Below, piece after piece: positions 35,879 to 44,633 of a DNA stretch of 64,000 nucleotides. The DNA is taken from positions 1-64,000 of the forward strand of contig PHBO01000001.1 in the NCBI GenBank assembly GCA_002840645.1, given 5' to 3'. How positions within the stretch are numbered: the first letter of the stretch is position 1; each line of letters opens with the position of its first letter. The notes under the pieces are model-generated. The model searched no databases. It worked only from the letters and a program-made list of their open reading frames with translations, and was not told the origin of the DNA. The stretch is from Candidatus Cloacimonetes bacterium HGW-Cloacimonetes-3. Lineage in GTDB: Bacteria > Cloacimonadota > Cloacimonadia > Cloacimonadales > Cloacimonadaceae. The position numbers and the translations under genes are program-made.

Positions 35879-36249
35879 TGTTTCAGGCGGGTTTCTATAA
35901 GCTCCACCAGTTTATCTGTATCAAAGGGTTTGAATAGAACGTCCTTCAAACCATCTACCTTGGCACGCACCAACACATGATTGGGATCATAACCAAAGCC
36001 TGTCATCATAATCACGGGGATGCTGTCGTCATAATCCTTCACCCGCCAGTACAGCTCATAGCCATCCATATCTGGCATGGCGATATCGGTTAACACCAAA
36101 TCCACATGACCTTTTATTATCTCTTGCATGGCTTTCATCCCGTCTGCAAAGGTAAGGATATCCCATGCAGGACGGAGAGCTGATACTTCGTATTTAAGGT
36201 TTTGAACCAGTTCTTCTTCATCATCCACGATGCATATTACTTTTGGCAT
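35875..36249 (-). CDS. CheY-like single-domain response regulator
   Basis: 124 residues, one receiver domain with the acidic pocket ICIVDDEEEL, phosphoacceptor Asp in LVLTDIAMPDMDGYEL, the Thr of IPVIMMTGF and the Lys of VLFKPFD. No output domain, so signalling must pass to partners by contact. It sits between purC and lpxK; no histidine kinase is in the window. The start is separated by 2 bases from the purC stop. Confidence 0.93.
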   Translation of the reverse strand: MPKVICIVDDEEELVQNLKYEVSALRPAWDILTFADGMKAMQEIIKGHVDLVLTDIAMPDMDGYELYWRVKDYDDSIPVIMMTGFGYDPNHVLVRAKVDGLKDVLFKPFDTDKLVELIETRLKQ

Positions 36250-36251
36250 GA

Positions 36252-37133
36252 TTATATCTCTTTTAATGTGATAATCTTATGTATGGCGAGGTATTTCTCG
36301 CGGGTCTTTTGGATCACTTCATCTGGTAAGGCGGGAGCAGGGGGCTGTTTATCCCACCCAATAGAGGTAAGGTAATCTCTCATATACTGTTTATCGTAGC
36401 TCTTGGGGCTTGTGCCCATCTCGTATTGATCCAAAGCCCAGAATCGGGATGAATCCGGAGTAAGGACTTCATCAATTAGGTACAATTGGTCGCCTATCGA
36501 GCCAAACTCGAACTTGGTGTCTGCCACAATAATTCCCTGTGCCAGCAATAGCTCGTGAGCGTAGGAATACAGCTCTATCGCCTTGTCCTTAACGAAAACT
36601 GCCAGTTTCTCATCCATTCGGGAGAGAAACTCGCGATAGCTGATATTCTCGTCGTGACCATCTTCCACTTTGGTGCTGGGAGTAAACAGGGGATGGGTGA
36701 ACTTCTGGCTTTCCTGCATATCTTCGGCAATCAGCATGCTACCGATCGTATTTGTCTTACTGTATTCGCTCCATGCCGAACCGCTGATATAGCCGCGCAC
36801 AATGCATTCAAAGGGTATCACCCGGGTTTTCTTCACCAGCATACTGCGTCCGCTAAGGTAATCTGAGAAGGGATGCAATTCAGCCGGATAATCTTCCACC
36901 TTATCGGTGATAAAGTGGTTGGGGACAATGTCTTTTGTCGCGTTAAAGAAATGAACCGATATGGAGTTTAGTATCTTCCCCTTATCCGGAATGGGATCTG
37001 GGAAAACAACGTCGAAAGCAGAAATGCGATCGCTGGTTACGATTAACAGCGTATCTCCCAAATCGTAAATATCGCGCACCTTGCCCCGGCGGAATTGGCT
37101 AACAATTCTAAGCTTAGTGATCTCTTCGTGCAT
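36252..37133 (-). CDS. purC: phosphoribosylaminoimidazole-succinocarboxamide synthase (SAICAR synthetase)
   Basis: 293 residues, the longer PurC type. It joins aspartate to CAIR with ATP hydrolysis in purine synthesis. The nucleotide-binding start is RRGKVRDIYDLGDTLLIVTSDRISAFDVV (core GKVRDIYDLGD and TSDRISAFD), followed by PFECIVRGYISGSAW, KVEDGHDENIS and VLTPDSSRFW. It overlaps the upstream UvrC-like gene by 20 bases. Confidence 0.96.
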   Translation of the reverse strand: MHEEITKLRIVSQFRRGKVRDIYDLGDTLLIVTSDRISAFDVVFPDPIPDKGKILNSISVHFFNATKDIVPNHFITDKVEDYPAELHPFSDYLSGRSMLVKKTRVIPFECIVRGYISGSAWSEYSKTNTIGSMLIAEDMQESQKFTHPLFTPSTKVEDGHDENISYREFLSRMDEKLAVFVKDKAIELYSYAHELLLAQGIIVADTKFEFGSIGDQLYLIDEVLTPDSSRFWALDQYEMGTSPKSYDKQYMRDYLTSIGWDKQPPAPALPDEVIQKTREKYLAIHKIITLKEI

Positions 37134-38079
37134 CTATTTCTCCCTTTTTCTTTAGGTAGTCGTAAATAATCCTGCTTTCATCCACCGCATCCATGTTTAA
37201 AGCCAGGGCTTCATTTGCCCTGAATTCTGTTCTGTCGGTGGGGAAGTGGTAGTCTCTGTGTTGGTATTGGCAATGGGTTAATTTTCCTGCTTTAACCGTA
37301 AACTCCTCGCTATCAAACTCCAGTTCCTTGGCAGTATACAGGAACATCAGCCAATCACGGTAGGTGGCAAGCAGTTTAATCTCATCATCCAGCAAAGCAG
37401 CTTTGCTGAATTCTAATTCGTTAAAATATTCGTCTCTGGTCTTCTTCACCATTTCCAGGATGCCGTTTTCAGGGTGTAGGTATGCTTCCTTCAAAAGAGT
37501 TTCCAGCTTTTCAATGCTGTGCTCCGATTGGCTTTCTTCGGCTGGGGCAAGGCTTAAACACCATCCCCGGCATGCATCACGATCAAACTTCTCGCAGGGA
37601 AAAGCACTTGTCTCACAATAAGGCAGCTTAAGGATGCGGGAAAGCGTGTCTATCACATCTGCCAAAAAGAAGCGGCTACGGAAGGGACCTATGTAGAACC
37701 AATGATCGTTAGTATGTTCCACCACCGTTACAAACGGGAAACGCAGAGCATCGAACGCCAGATAAGCGTAATTTGCCCACGGCAGGATGCGGTGCTGGTA
37801 TATGGGCAAGTTCTCTGCAATAGTGGCTTTATACTGGATAAGAGCTGCCATGCCGTCGGAATGCAGATTGTACTCCAGCTCTGTTGCAGTAGTCCATAGC
37901 TCTGCATACAAACCGCCTTCCTCCGATTTAGCCAGCATCACGCTCAGCTTGAGGGGAAGATTGGCTGTATAACCAGAATACAGCACTCCCTGCTTGCCGT
38001 GCAGGGCAAAATAAGCCCAACCCTTTGGCAGGCTATCTAATTGGTTCTTTATATGTTTAGCAAAAACAAGCATACTCAT
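37114..38079 (-). CDS. UvrC N-terminal-half homologue with degenerate GIY-YIG site
   Basis: 321 residues. Residues about 20-97 align with the GIY-YIG domain of UvrC (WAYFALHGKQGVLYSGYTAN), but the catalytic Lys of YxGK is Tyr37, the Arg of NLxxR is missing, and the Glu is not in place. Next come UvrC-like elements FYIGPFRSRFFLADVIDTLS (about 128-147) and a Cys cluster (C155, C162, C170, C174), then a UVR-like pair of helices (YFNELEFSKAALLDDEI, about 218-234). The RNase H-like and HhH domains of full UvrC are absent. It may be a non-catalytic DNA-repair or recognition protein; a real UvrC should be encoded elsewhere. No clear ribosome site, so the start is somewhat uncertain. Confidence 0.75.
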   Translation of the reverse strand: MSMLVFAKHIKNQLDSLPKGWAYFALHGKQGVLYSGYTANLPLKLSVMLAKSEEGGLYAELWTTATELEYNLHSDGMAALIQYKATIAENLPIYQHRILPWANYAYLAFDALRFPFVTVVEHTNDHWFYIGPFRSRFFLADVIDTLSRILKLPYCETSAFPCEKFDRDACRGWCLSLAPAEESQSEHSIEKLETLLKEAYLHPENGILEMVKKTRDEYFNELEFSKAALLDDEIKLLATYRDWLMFLYTAKELEFDSEEFTVKAGKLTHCQYQHRDYHFPTDRTEFRANEALALNMDAVDESRIIYDYLKKKGEIDARRDH

Positions 38080-38154
38080 ATTACCATGCTTTCATATACT
38101 ATAAAAATGTCAAACTAAATCAGGCGGTTTGAGAAGTTGAGGATGCTTCTGTCT

Positions 38155-38233
38155 TGCATGAATTGCTCTATCATTACGCATGAAATACGGATGCGATGCG
38201 TATTTCATGCGTAATGATAGAGCAATTCATGCA
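38155..38233. repeat. 35-bp perfect inverted repeat with 9-base loop
   Basis: Arms 38155-38189 and 38199-38233 are exact reverse complements over 35 bases (arm begins TGCATGAATTGCTCTATC), loop GATGCGATG. It is in the 210-base gap between gpsA and the UvrC-like gene, both on the minus strand. It is far longer than an intrinsic terminator and has no T-run. Confidence 0.9.
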
Positions 38234-38289
38234 GGCACAATCTATACAAAGCAAATTGGGGGGATATATAACGAGAGAGGAAGGGCAAA

Positions 38290-39297
38290 CTACTCCGCTT
38301 TCAGTTCGCGGGTCATAAGCTCGGTAATTGCTATGGCAGGGTCTTTGGCTTCAAAAAGGATTTGATACACTTGATGGACGATGGGCATTTCCACACCAAG
38401 TTTGATGGCGAGGAAATGCACGCTGCGAGTGGTGGCAACTCCCTCGGCGACCATGCTCATTTCGGCGATGATGTCCGGCAGTTTGCGTCCTTTTCCAATT
38501 TCAACCCCCACATAGCGATTGCGGCTGTGCGGGCTGGTGGCAGTTGTGATAAGATCCCCGATACCGGATAAACCTAAAAAGGTATCAGGATGGGCATGCA
38601 TGGCAAGTCCCAGACGGCTTATTTCCACTATCCCGCGGGTTAGCAGTGCTCCGATAGTATTATCTCCAAAGCCCAGTCCGCGCACTATGCCCGCTGCCAC
38701 GGCGATGATGTTTTTCACAGCTCCGCCGATCTCCACGCCAATTAGATCATCGCTGCGGTAAACACGGAAATAAGCATTACTAAACACATCCTGGAGGCTT
38801 TTTAGCAATTCATCGTTGCTGCCTGCAATCACTACTGTGGTGGGAACTCCACGGGCAACTTCCTCTGCATGTGAAGGACCTGATAAAGCGCAGATAAGGG
38901 GGTGGAGGTGTTTGGGAAGAACTTCTTGCAGCACGGCATCCAGGGTTAGGAGACTGCCTTCTTCGATGCCTTTTGCCACATTGACGATTGCTTGCAAACG
39001 GGGGGAGAGCCAGAGGGAAGCAGGTGCACTCTGCACGGTTTTGCGGACGAATTGTGCAGGAGTTGCCAGAATGATAATCTCAGGATCAGCTTCCGCAAGC
39101 TCGGTAAAGCTGGAGGTGTATCCGATAGAATCGGGAAGCTGCACATCCTTTAGCAAATTAGGATTGGAGTGAGTGTTCTTAAGCAGCTCAAGATAGGTTG
39201 GATTGTACTCCCAAACCAAAACATGGTGATTGTTTTCGTTAAGCAGCTTGGCAAGAGCCAAGCCCCAGCCACCACCACCGATAATTGCGATACGCAT
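38290..39297 (-). CDS. gpsA: glycerol-3-phosphate dehydrogenase [NAD(P)+]
   Basis: 335 residues. It reduces dihydroxyacetone phosphate to sn-glycerol-3-phosphate for phospholipids. N-terminal NAD-binding IGGGGWGLALAKLL, GPSHAEEVARG, EIGGAVKNIIAVAAGI (with the catalytic Lys) and GLSGIGDLITTATSPHSRN are family signatures. No good ribosome site; the 16-base gap after the acidic-protein gene suggests coupling to the upstream operon. No lipid-related neighbour except distant lpxK. Confidence 0.96.
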   Translation of the reverse strand: MRIAIIGGGGWGLALAKLLNENNHHVLVWEYNPTYLELLKNTHSNPNLLKDVQLPDSIGYTSSFTELAEADPEIIILATPAQFVRKTVQSAPASLWLSPRLQAIVNVAKGIEEGSLLTLDAVLQEVLPKHLHPLICALSGPSHAEEVARGVPTTVVIAGSNDELLKSLQDVFSNAYFRVYRSDDLIGVEIGGAVKNIIAVAAGIVRGLGFGDNTIGALLTRGIVEISRLGLAMHAHPDTFLGLSGIGDLITTATSPHSRNRYVGVEIGKGRKLPDIIAEMSMVAEGVATTRSVHFLAIKLGVEMPIVHQVYQILFEAKDPAIAITELMTRELKAE

Positions 39298-39313
39298 AGG
39301 GGTTTGGGGTAAG

Positions 39314-39640
39314 TTATGGCTTGCGGTCGAACTTGATGTTACAGATCAAACCCAAATCGTCATCGTCGTCATCGTCCAGATCGTCGTCATCGTCATCATC
39401 AGGGTCGGCAATCCAGTCCGGACAGAATAGCTGATCTTCCTCGTAGTCCCAACCATCAACGTTTTCCACACCAAAGCGCATCAGCAGGTCTTCTTCCCAG
39501 AAGGAATAGTAGACAGTACCTTCCTGAATTGCCCATACCAAAACGGGGCTTTTGTAATGGCGGAGATCTATTTTATGGTTCTCTACAAGGTCGATAAATT
39601 CTTTAATCTGCTTGATTCTGTTTTCTTGACGAAACTTCAT
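39314..39640 (-). CDS. acidic protein with tandem poly-Asp tract
   Basis: 108 residues from the ATG at 39640 (GAGGTGG upstream). The N-terminal 70 residues are soluble and contain many aromatics (WAIQEGTVYYSFWEEDLLMRFG). Near the C terminus is an Asp-rich tract: two consecutive blocks of seven Asp, each ending in Leu. The rest ends LGLICNIKFDRKP. No signal peptide. It belongs by spacing (15 bases) to the gamma-PGA operon; a metal (Ca or Mg) binding role is conceivable, but no family is recognised. Confidence 0.85.
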   Translation of the reverse strand: MKFRQENRIKQIKEFIDLVENHKIDLRHYKSPVLVWAIQEGTVYYSFWEEDLLMRFGVENVDGWDYEEDQLFCPDWIADPDDDDDDDLDDDDDDDLGLICNIKFDRKP

Positions 39641-39655
39641 AACCACCTCATTTCT

Positions 39656-40717
39656 TTAAAACTTATATTTTAGTGCTGCACCAAAGCGGTTTTCACTGTA
39701 TTCTTTTAAACGCAACACTACTTCATTGTCAGATTCTACACTTCTGAATACATGAGAGTAGTCAAGAGATAAATTGATTTTAGGCGAAAAAATCCACATA
39801 AATCCAGCGGTCATGTTATAAAGGTAATCCGCCCTTGCGCCATACCAAGAGCCATCTCCCTGATAGAACCGCTGTTGGTAGTTAATACCCAAAGATGGTT
39901 GCCAATAGATGCTGCCTTTGTCGGATACGGGCATTTTCGGCAAGGTAATTTTAGCATGATAGATATTGGCATCGTAGGAGGCATCGTCATCGTCCACGAG
40001 GTTCTCGTTGTCGAAAGTGCGAAAGTCGTATCCAGCGTCAACAGTGAAGGCAGGGAAGCGATGGTTTGCACCAAAACCGCCCTGGGTAGCCGTGCCATCA
40101 GCCTCGGTGAAGAACTCATTATAGCGAAAATCTTCCCTGCGGTAATTGGCTTTCAGAGTGGTGTGCCGAAGTGGTTTAATGGCGATATCGCTGCGATAAA
40201 TATCCCGGCTGTAGCTGTAGTTTTGCAATTCATCTGTGCCATCGTTATCATTGAAATCGCGGAAATAAATGTGGGGATGATGAGCATATTGGGCTGAAAA
40301 GTTCCAGTAATAGCGATCAACTTGCAGCTTGAATGTGGCATCCCGACGGTATTTATCGGTGTTACTGAGGTTTTGGGAGATGTTACCTATCACGGAAGGT
40401 GTAATCTTCCACCAACGGTAATGCAGCGGGTAACCCAGCTCAATTCTGGTACCAAGCGCTATATCATCAGTGGTCTCCACAAAGCTTAGCAAATGGTGGT
40501 TGTTCTGATAGCGGGAAAGATCATATTCAGATAGCTGAAAGGCATTATCGCTGTAGTCGGCATTTAGTGTTACTGAGCCTGCTATTTGAGCGTGAAGCAT
40601 ACTGCTTGCGCACAGCAGAAAGAGGAACAGAGTTAACAAGATAGGGCGGAAGAGGCGCGCACGTCTCAATCCCCAATAAGTGGGGGAGGGCTTGGTAGGC
40701 TTATTTTTTATTGACAT
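39656..40717 (-). CDS. outer-membrane beta-barrel protein of unknown family
   Basis: 353 residues. A basic N-terminal extension (1-22) precedes a signal-type hydrophobic segment ending LHAQ. The rest is a run of alternating-residue amphipathic strands (GSVTLNADYSDNAFQL, TTLKANYRREDF, INLSLDYSHVF) and ends in Phe (ALKYKF), the usual outer-membrane barrel end. GCGGAG precedes the ATG. It is the fifth gene of the gamma-PGA operon, 15 bases downstream of the unknown exported protein, and so is a candidate outer-membrane channel or anchor for the polymer. This role is inferred only from position. Confidence 0.82.
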   Translation of the reverse strand: MSIKNKPTKPSPTYWGLRRARLFRPILLTLFLFLLCASSMLHAQIAGSVTLNADYSDNAFQLSEYDLSRYQNNHHLLSFVETTDDIALGTRIELGYPLHYRWWKITPSVIGNISQNLSNTDKYRRDATFKLQVDRYYWNFSAQYAHHPHIYFRDFNDNDGTDELQNYSYSRDIYRSDIAIKPLRHTTLKANYRREDFRYNEFFTEADGTATQGGFGANHRFPAFTVDAGYDFRTFDNENLVDDDDASYDANIYHAKITLPKMPVSDKGSIYWQPSLGINYQQRFYQGDGSWYGARADYLYNMTAGFMWIFSPKINLSLDYSHVFRSVESDNEVVLRLKEYSENRFGAALKYKF

Positions 40718-40732
40718 TAGGTCTCCGCTACC

Positions 40733-41557
40733 TTAGTTCTGCTTTACAAGCACTGGCTTGGCAATGAAGAGGTGATCACTAATGGCTCTTAGCTCATAAT
40801 CACTGCTGCCGCTGTTGTTGGGCAACACAATCTTCTTTGAGATTCCCAGGTTAATAATTCCTTGCACATGGTACTTGGTGCTACGCTTTTTGGAGAATAC
40901 TATCGTATCCACAAGCTCGCCATTTGCATACACACCCAGTTTAGGTGTGCTGAGATCAAGCAAGCGGGGGCGTACATACACCACGGCATTACGCTTGTTG
41001 TTCAGGCTGAATTTAAGTGCCTGAGATGGAAGCAGGCTATAATAATCGCTGCTAGAGCCGTTGTGAAGCAGGCTCATGGCACCGCCATGTGCTTTGATAA
41101 CCAAGTTTTTCAGCTTGCTGATTTTAGGTGCTTTGGGGGGAAGCACATGGAAAGCCCGCATATATATAGATCGTGAGTAACACAGCACTTCAATGCTCTT
41201 GGTATCCGGCGGTAGATCTATGTTTATAGTTTCGTACACGGTGTAGGTTTTGATTGTCTGCACTGGTTTTAAGGTATAAGCTTGGCGTTTCTTGGCAATT
41301 ATGGTGATAATTTCCGGTTTACGCAGAGCTTCCTTACTGAAGCTGCGAAGCTCAAGTTTACTGATGCCGGCAGTGTTAAGGATCATGGATTTCTCCGGCA
41401 GGGAGCGGTAGTAGAAATAGTTCCCCGCTTCGGTCTTCAGTACTCGTTTCGTGCCGGGGTTATCGAAGCTAAGTGCTTTGTATCTAACAGTAGCTTTCCC
41501 ACCCAGCAAACAGTATGCCAAGAGAACGGCAATTAGGATTAATATGCGTTTATTCAT
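40733..41557 (-). CDS. exported protein of unknown function in gamma-PGA operon
   Basis: 274 residues; AAGGA eight bases before ATG. The first 20 residues form a hydrophobic signal or anchor (ILILIAVLLAYCLLGG; a Cys follows LLAY, so a lipoprotein is conceivable but the lipobox is poor). The mature part is predicted beta-rich and basic (KKRQAYTLKPVQTIKTYTVY; core KKRQAYTLKP), with many Lys and Arg, a good fit for contact with a polyanion. No named domain recognised. It lies 11 bases after the pgsW stop and 15 bases before the outer-membrane barrel gene, suggesting a periplasmic link of a synthesis-export apparatus. Confidence 0.8.
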   Translation of the reverse strand: MNKRILILIAVLLAYCLLGGKATVRYKALSFDNPGTKRVLKTEAGNYFYYRSLPEKSMILNTAGISKLELRSFSKEALRKPEIITIIAKKRQAYTLKPVQTIKTYTVYETINIDLPPDTKSIEVLCYSRSIYMRAFHVLPPKAPKISKLKNLVIKAHGGAMSLLHNGSSSDYYSLLPSQALKFSLNNKRNAVVYVRPRLLDLSTPKLGVYANGELVDTIVFSKKRSTKYHVQGIINLGISKKIVLPNNSGSSDYELRAISDHLFIAKPVLVKQN

Positions 41558-41568
41558 TTACTGGTTCC

Positions 41569-42690
41569 TTATAATTCTTCATCTGGATCGACTATATTTG
41601 CCATAAAGCGGCGGTCGTGGCGGTCGAAAACAATCACTACCACTATGGCTATAAGCAGGATGATGAGGCATAGTATATTAATGGTTTGGTTGTGGATAAG
41701 AGAGCTGAACACCTTGCCCTTGCCAACTTCCGGCATTGTATCTATCACCACCGGTAGATCATAGTTTTTTGCCCAGCGCAAGATACGGCGAAAGTGTAAC
41801 ACGGTTACATTCTTCTTAGCCATCTTCATCATCACGCCTTCTTTCTCATACTCGCGTTCGGCGAGTTTGCGGTTCACACCCTCGGGAATCAGGTTAGCAT
41901 TAGGTTCGCTTCCTACATTAGCCAAGCCAGCTCCTACATTCACAAACACCTGATAGCGTTGGTCTGATGGCAGTAGCTCTTCATAGGCAGCCATGCGGAT
42001 GTCCACATTTTCAGCCAGGCTGGAGCCGATAAGAAGAGGCACATTGTTACGGTTCATGGCTTCGCGCAGGCTGTTCATGCCATTGTCGGACATCCCCACG
42101 CCAAGGTCTTCCCTGCCACCGATGGAGGCATAGGATACACCAAAATCAAACAAGCCCTTGTCTTTAAGGATGCGTTCCATATCCAGCCAGGTAAGTTCTT
42201 CCCGATTAGCACCATAGGACGCAGATGAAAGTGCCACGATAATCTTGGGGTTCAAGCCCATAACCTGCATAGCAGAATACAGGGCGATATTCGCAGAAGG
42301 ATTGCTTCCTGTGATACCCACTGCCAAGTTGTCGCCGGAAGTCAGCTTCAGTTTCGTAAGCTCTTCCACAAAGATGGCAGCAATATTCGGGTTCACTGAA
42401 GCCTGTTTCTCAGAAAGTAAGCCACGGTCTGTGGTGATAGAGCTTAAGCGCATACCTATTAGCCCGGTTTGCAGGGGGTCATCAATAGGGTTTATCTCAA
42501 ACTTTCGGTTTACCAGCTCCACTTTCAGGGAGTCCATAGCGTTTTTCATCAGCTGTGAGGCAGCGATTTTCAGTTCATAATTATCTGTCTTAATATGTAA
42601 ATAGCTGCTTTGTGCAAAGTAAAACAGCACTACCGAAAGCACAAACAAAGCAACAAGGGAGCGACCGGATTTTAAGGAAGGACGATACAT
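41569..42690 (-). CDS. pgsW: poly-gamma-glutamate system protein PgsW
   Basis: 373 residues from the ATG at 42690, with GGGGAG eight bases upstream and one base after the pgsC stop; longer starts at 42705 or 42714 overlap pgsC and lack a site. An N-terminal membrane helix (SLVALFVLSVVLFYFA), a large extracytoplasmic domain with repeated Gly/Asn-rich loops (VGITGSNPSANIALYSAM, ALSSASYGANREELTW), and a C-terminal helix (ILCLIILLIAIVVVIVF) near the end. It matches the PgsW type seen with PgsB and PgsC in gamma-PGA loci that lack PgsA/CapA. Molecular role is not established. Confidence 0.85.
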   Translation of the reverse strand: MYRPSLKSGRSLVALFVLSVVLFYFAQSSYLHIKTDNYELKIAASQLMKNAMDSLKVELVNRKFEINPIDDPLQTGLIGMRLSSITTDRGLLSEKQASVNPNIAAIFVEELTKLKLTSGDNLAVGITGSNPSANIALYSAMQVMGLNPKIIVALSSASYGANREELTWLDMERILKDKGLFDFGVSYASIGGREDLGVGMSDNGMNSLREAMNRNNVPLLIGSSLAENVDIRMAAYEELLPSDQRYQVFVNVGAGLANVGSEPNANLIPEGVNRKLAEREYEKEGVMMKMAKKNVTVLHFRRILRWAKNYDLPVVIDTMPEVGKGKVFSSLIHNQTINILCLIILLIAIVVVIVFDRHDRRFMANIVDPDEEL

Positions 42691-42691
42691 C

Positions 42692-43147
42692 TTATATCTC
42701 CCCATGGAACACAACCATCAGGGTAAGGCGCACTAATACGGCGGCAATGCCCATGGTGGCGATGGTCTTCATAAAGCCCTGACGTTCGAACCAGTTGGCT
42801 ATAAGCCCCGGAACTATGTATCCAATGGATTGCATTTGCAATTGATGGATTGTGATATCATTAAACACCAGCATCCTGGAAGTCCAGCCCAAGATAAAGC
42901 CAATCAGGATACTAAGCACCATGCGCCGTTTACCAAACAGCAGCGTGAAGTTTCCAATAAGGCGGATTATCCCCCACGTGAGGAGGCTTATCAGCAGTGT
43001 ACCCAGTATCTGCAAAGGTTTATCAAGGTACAGTGCCAAATACCCGGGAACAACAATACCTCCCGCAGAGGCACCTAACAACTCGCTGAAGACTAAACTG
43101 ATGATAACGCCGATTCCGACTGCGGCTTGTACTACTGCATCGATCAC
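42692..43147 (-). CDS. pgsC: poly-gamma-glutamate biosynthesis protein PgsC/CapC
   Basis: 151 residues from GTG (AAGGAG upstream), overlapping the pgsB stop by four bases (GTGA). Five membrane helices; the signature VFSELLGASAGGIVVPGYLALYLDKP (core ELLGASAGGIVVPGYLAL) is characteristic. PgsC is the membrane partner of PgsB and is required for polyglutamate synthesis in Bacillus. Position directly after pgsB and before pgsW confirms the assignment. Confidence 0.94.
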   Translation of the reverse strand: MIDAVVQAAVGIGVIISLVFSELLGASAGGIVVPGYLALYLDKPLQILGTLLISLLTWGIIRLIGNFTLLFGKRRMVLSILIGFILGWTSRMLVFNDITIHQLQMQSIGYIVPGLIANWFERQGFMKTIATMGIAAVLVRLTLMVVFHGEI

Positions 43148-44334
43148 TTCCGGCTCCTTTTATTTATCTCATTCATTTTGTGCTTGAAGTGGGCAACTAT
43201 CTGTGCCCCATATTTAATCCTGCCTGCCATATTGCCAATCCCCAGAACGTGAGCTTCAGTTCGGGTAAGTTCCAGTACTTTCTGGTAAACAACTTCTGTC
43301 AAAGGCTCGCCCAGGGCAAAAACCTTAGCTTTCGGGATACCTGATTGCAAGGCGTAGGATTCTATCTTATCCGGTATTTCTCCGGTTAACAGCAGGTAAG
43401 AGTAATCTGTATTCTTTACCGCATCCACTAACTGATGGCTGCGGAAAAGCCGGTCTGAGCGGCTGTTGAGAATAATAATCTTCTCCACGTCACCCAGATT
43501 GCCGGTAACCATGTTAATAATACCGGCGGTGGACTGAGGATCATTAGCAGCGAAGATATTGTAAAAGTTAATTGTTTTCCCGCCATCTTGCATGCGGTAT
43601 TTCTTCAAAGCACCGGGGTCGGGATGAGCTTTCTGCATGCCTTTCATGGCAATTTCGCGGGGGACGCCGGCTTCGGCGCAAACTGCTAAAGCAAGCTGCA
43701 CATTCTCTGTGTGTTCTATGTATTGAAAGAGATTAAGTTCTTCTTGGGTGACATCTTTAGGGCGGATTTTATGTATCTTACAGTGACGGCTTTTAGCGAC
43801 CTTTTCCAGGATGCCGAAGTGCTCATTCTCTGCGGTGTAACATACTCCGCTGGCGGGAATGGTGTTGCTTAGGCACATGGTTACGCTTTGCACGGTAGAG
43901 CCCATCAGATCCATGTGATCGGGACGGCAATTGGTGATTACTGAGATAGTACTGCGGATAAATTTACGTTCTGTAATCCACTGAAACACCGGATTCACTG
44001 CCATGCACTCGATTACAATCGCATCGGGTTGGTGGCTAACGGCGTGACGGAAGATATACTTCTGTTCAATAATGTTAGCACCCATAAGACGAATGATAGC
44101 AGCTTCGCGTCCATCAGGAAGCACCACTCTGGGCAGAGTTCCGGTAATTTTTGCCACGGTTTTTTTGCCTCCGGCACGTAAGCCGGCTGCAATAAGACGC
44201 GTTACACTGGATTTACCACGAGTACCATTAACGTGAATTCTAATGGGTATGCTAAGCACGTTTTTAGTGTGCCTGTGATACTCAATCATCCAGTTGATGA
44301 CCAGCAGCAGGGTCGCAAGAATCAGAACAGTCAT
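43144..44334 (-). CDS. pgsB: poly-gamma-glutamate synthase PgsB/CapB
   Basis: 396 residues. One N-terminal membrane helix is followed by a Mur-ligase-like ATP-dependent amide ligase: P-loop VNGTRGKSSVTRLIAAG (about 34-50), VIECMAVNP, NCRPDHMDLMG and the NDPQSTAGI region. It joins glutamates through gamma-carboxyl amide bonds using ATP. AGGGGA lies before the ATG. As first gene of the minus-strand unit it probably has the promoter just upstream, in 44335-44600; none is clear to me. Confidence 0.95.
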   Translation of the reverse strand: MTVLILATLLLVINWMIEYHRHTKNVLSIPIRIHVNGTRGKSSVTRLIAAGLRAGGKKTVAKITGTLPRVVLPDGREAAIIRLMGANIIEQKYIFRHAVSHQPDAIVIECMAVNPVFQWITERKFIRSTISVITNCRPDHMDLMGSTVQSVTMCLSNTIPASGVCYTAENEHFGILEKVAKSRHCKIHKIRPKDVTQEELNLFQYIEHTENVQLALAVCAEAGVPREIAMKGMQKAHPDPGALKKYRMQDGGKTINFYNIFAANDPQSTAGIINMVTGNLGDVEKIIILNSRSDRLFRSHQLVDAVKNTDYSYLLLTGEIPDKIESYALQSGIPKAKVFALGEPLTEVVYQKVLELTRTEAHVLGIGNMAGRIKYGAQIVAHFKHKMNEINKRSRK

Positions 44335-44593
44335 TTATTCCCCTGTATTTATACTATCTTGGCTATGTCGCTTTTCGCCTGCACATGCTTATGCGAGGCA
44401 ATCAAGCTTACTGTGTGCAATATCCATTCCATATAATTGGCTTTCACGTGCAAAACACAAGAATAGTCATTTAAGTGATAACTTTCGCTTCACTTTCACA
44501 CCGAGTGAGCAGTATAGTGCCCATTCAAGAACAGCATATCTGCATTAATATACATCATCACTTTCTCCAGCCTTGTTTACCACTGGTAACCTT

Positions 44594-44633
44594 CCCATAA
44601 CCCTCCCGTATCGCGATACGGGAGGGTTATGGG
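44594..44633. repeat. palindromic repeat, copy B
   Basis: A perfect 40-bp palindrome without loop: CCCATAACCCTCCCGTATCG and its reverse complement. It is preceded by GGTAACCTT. Same element as at 19104 and 54475. Confidence 0.92.
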
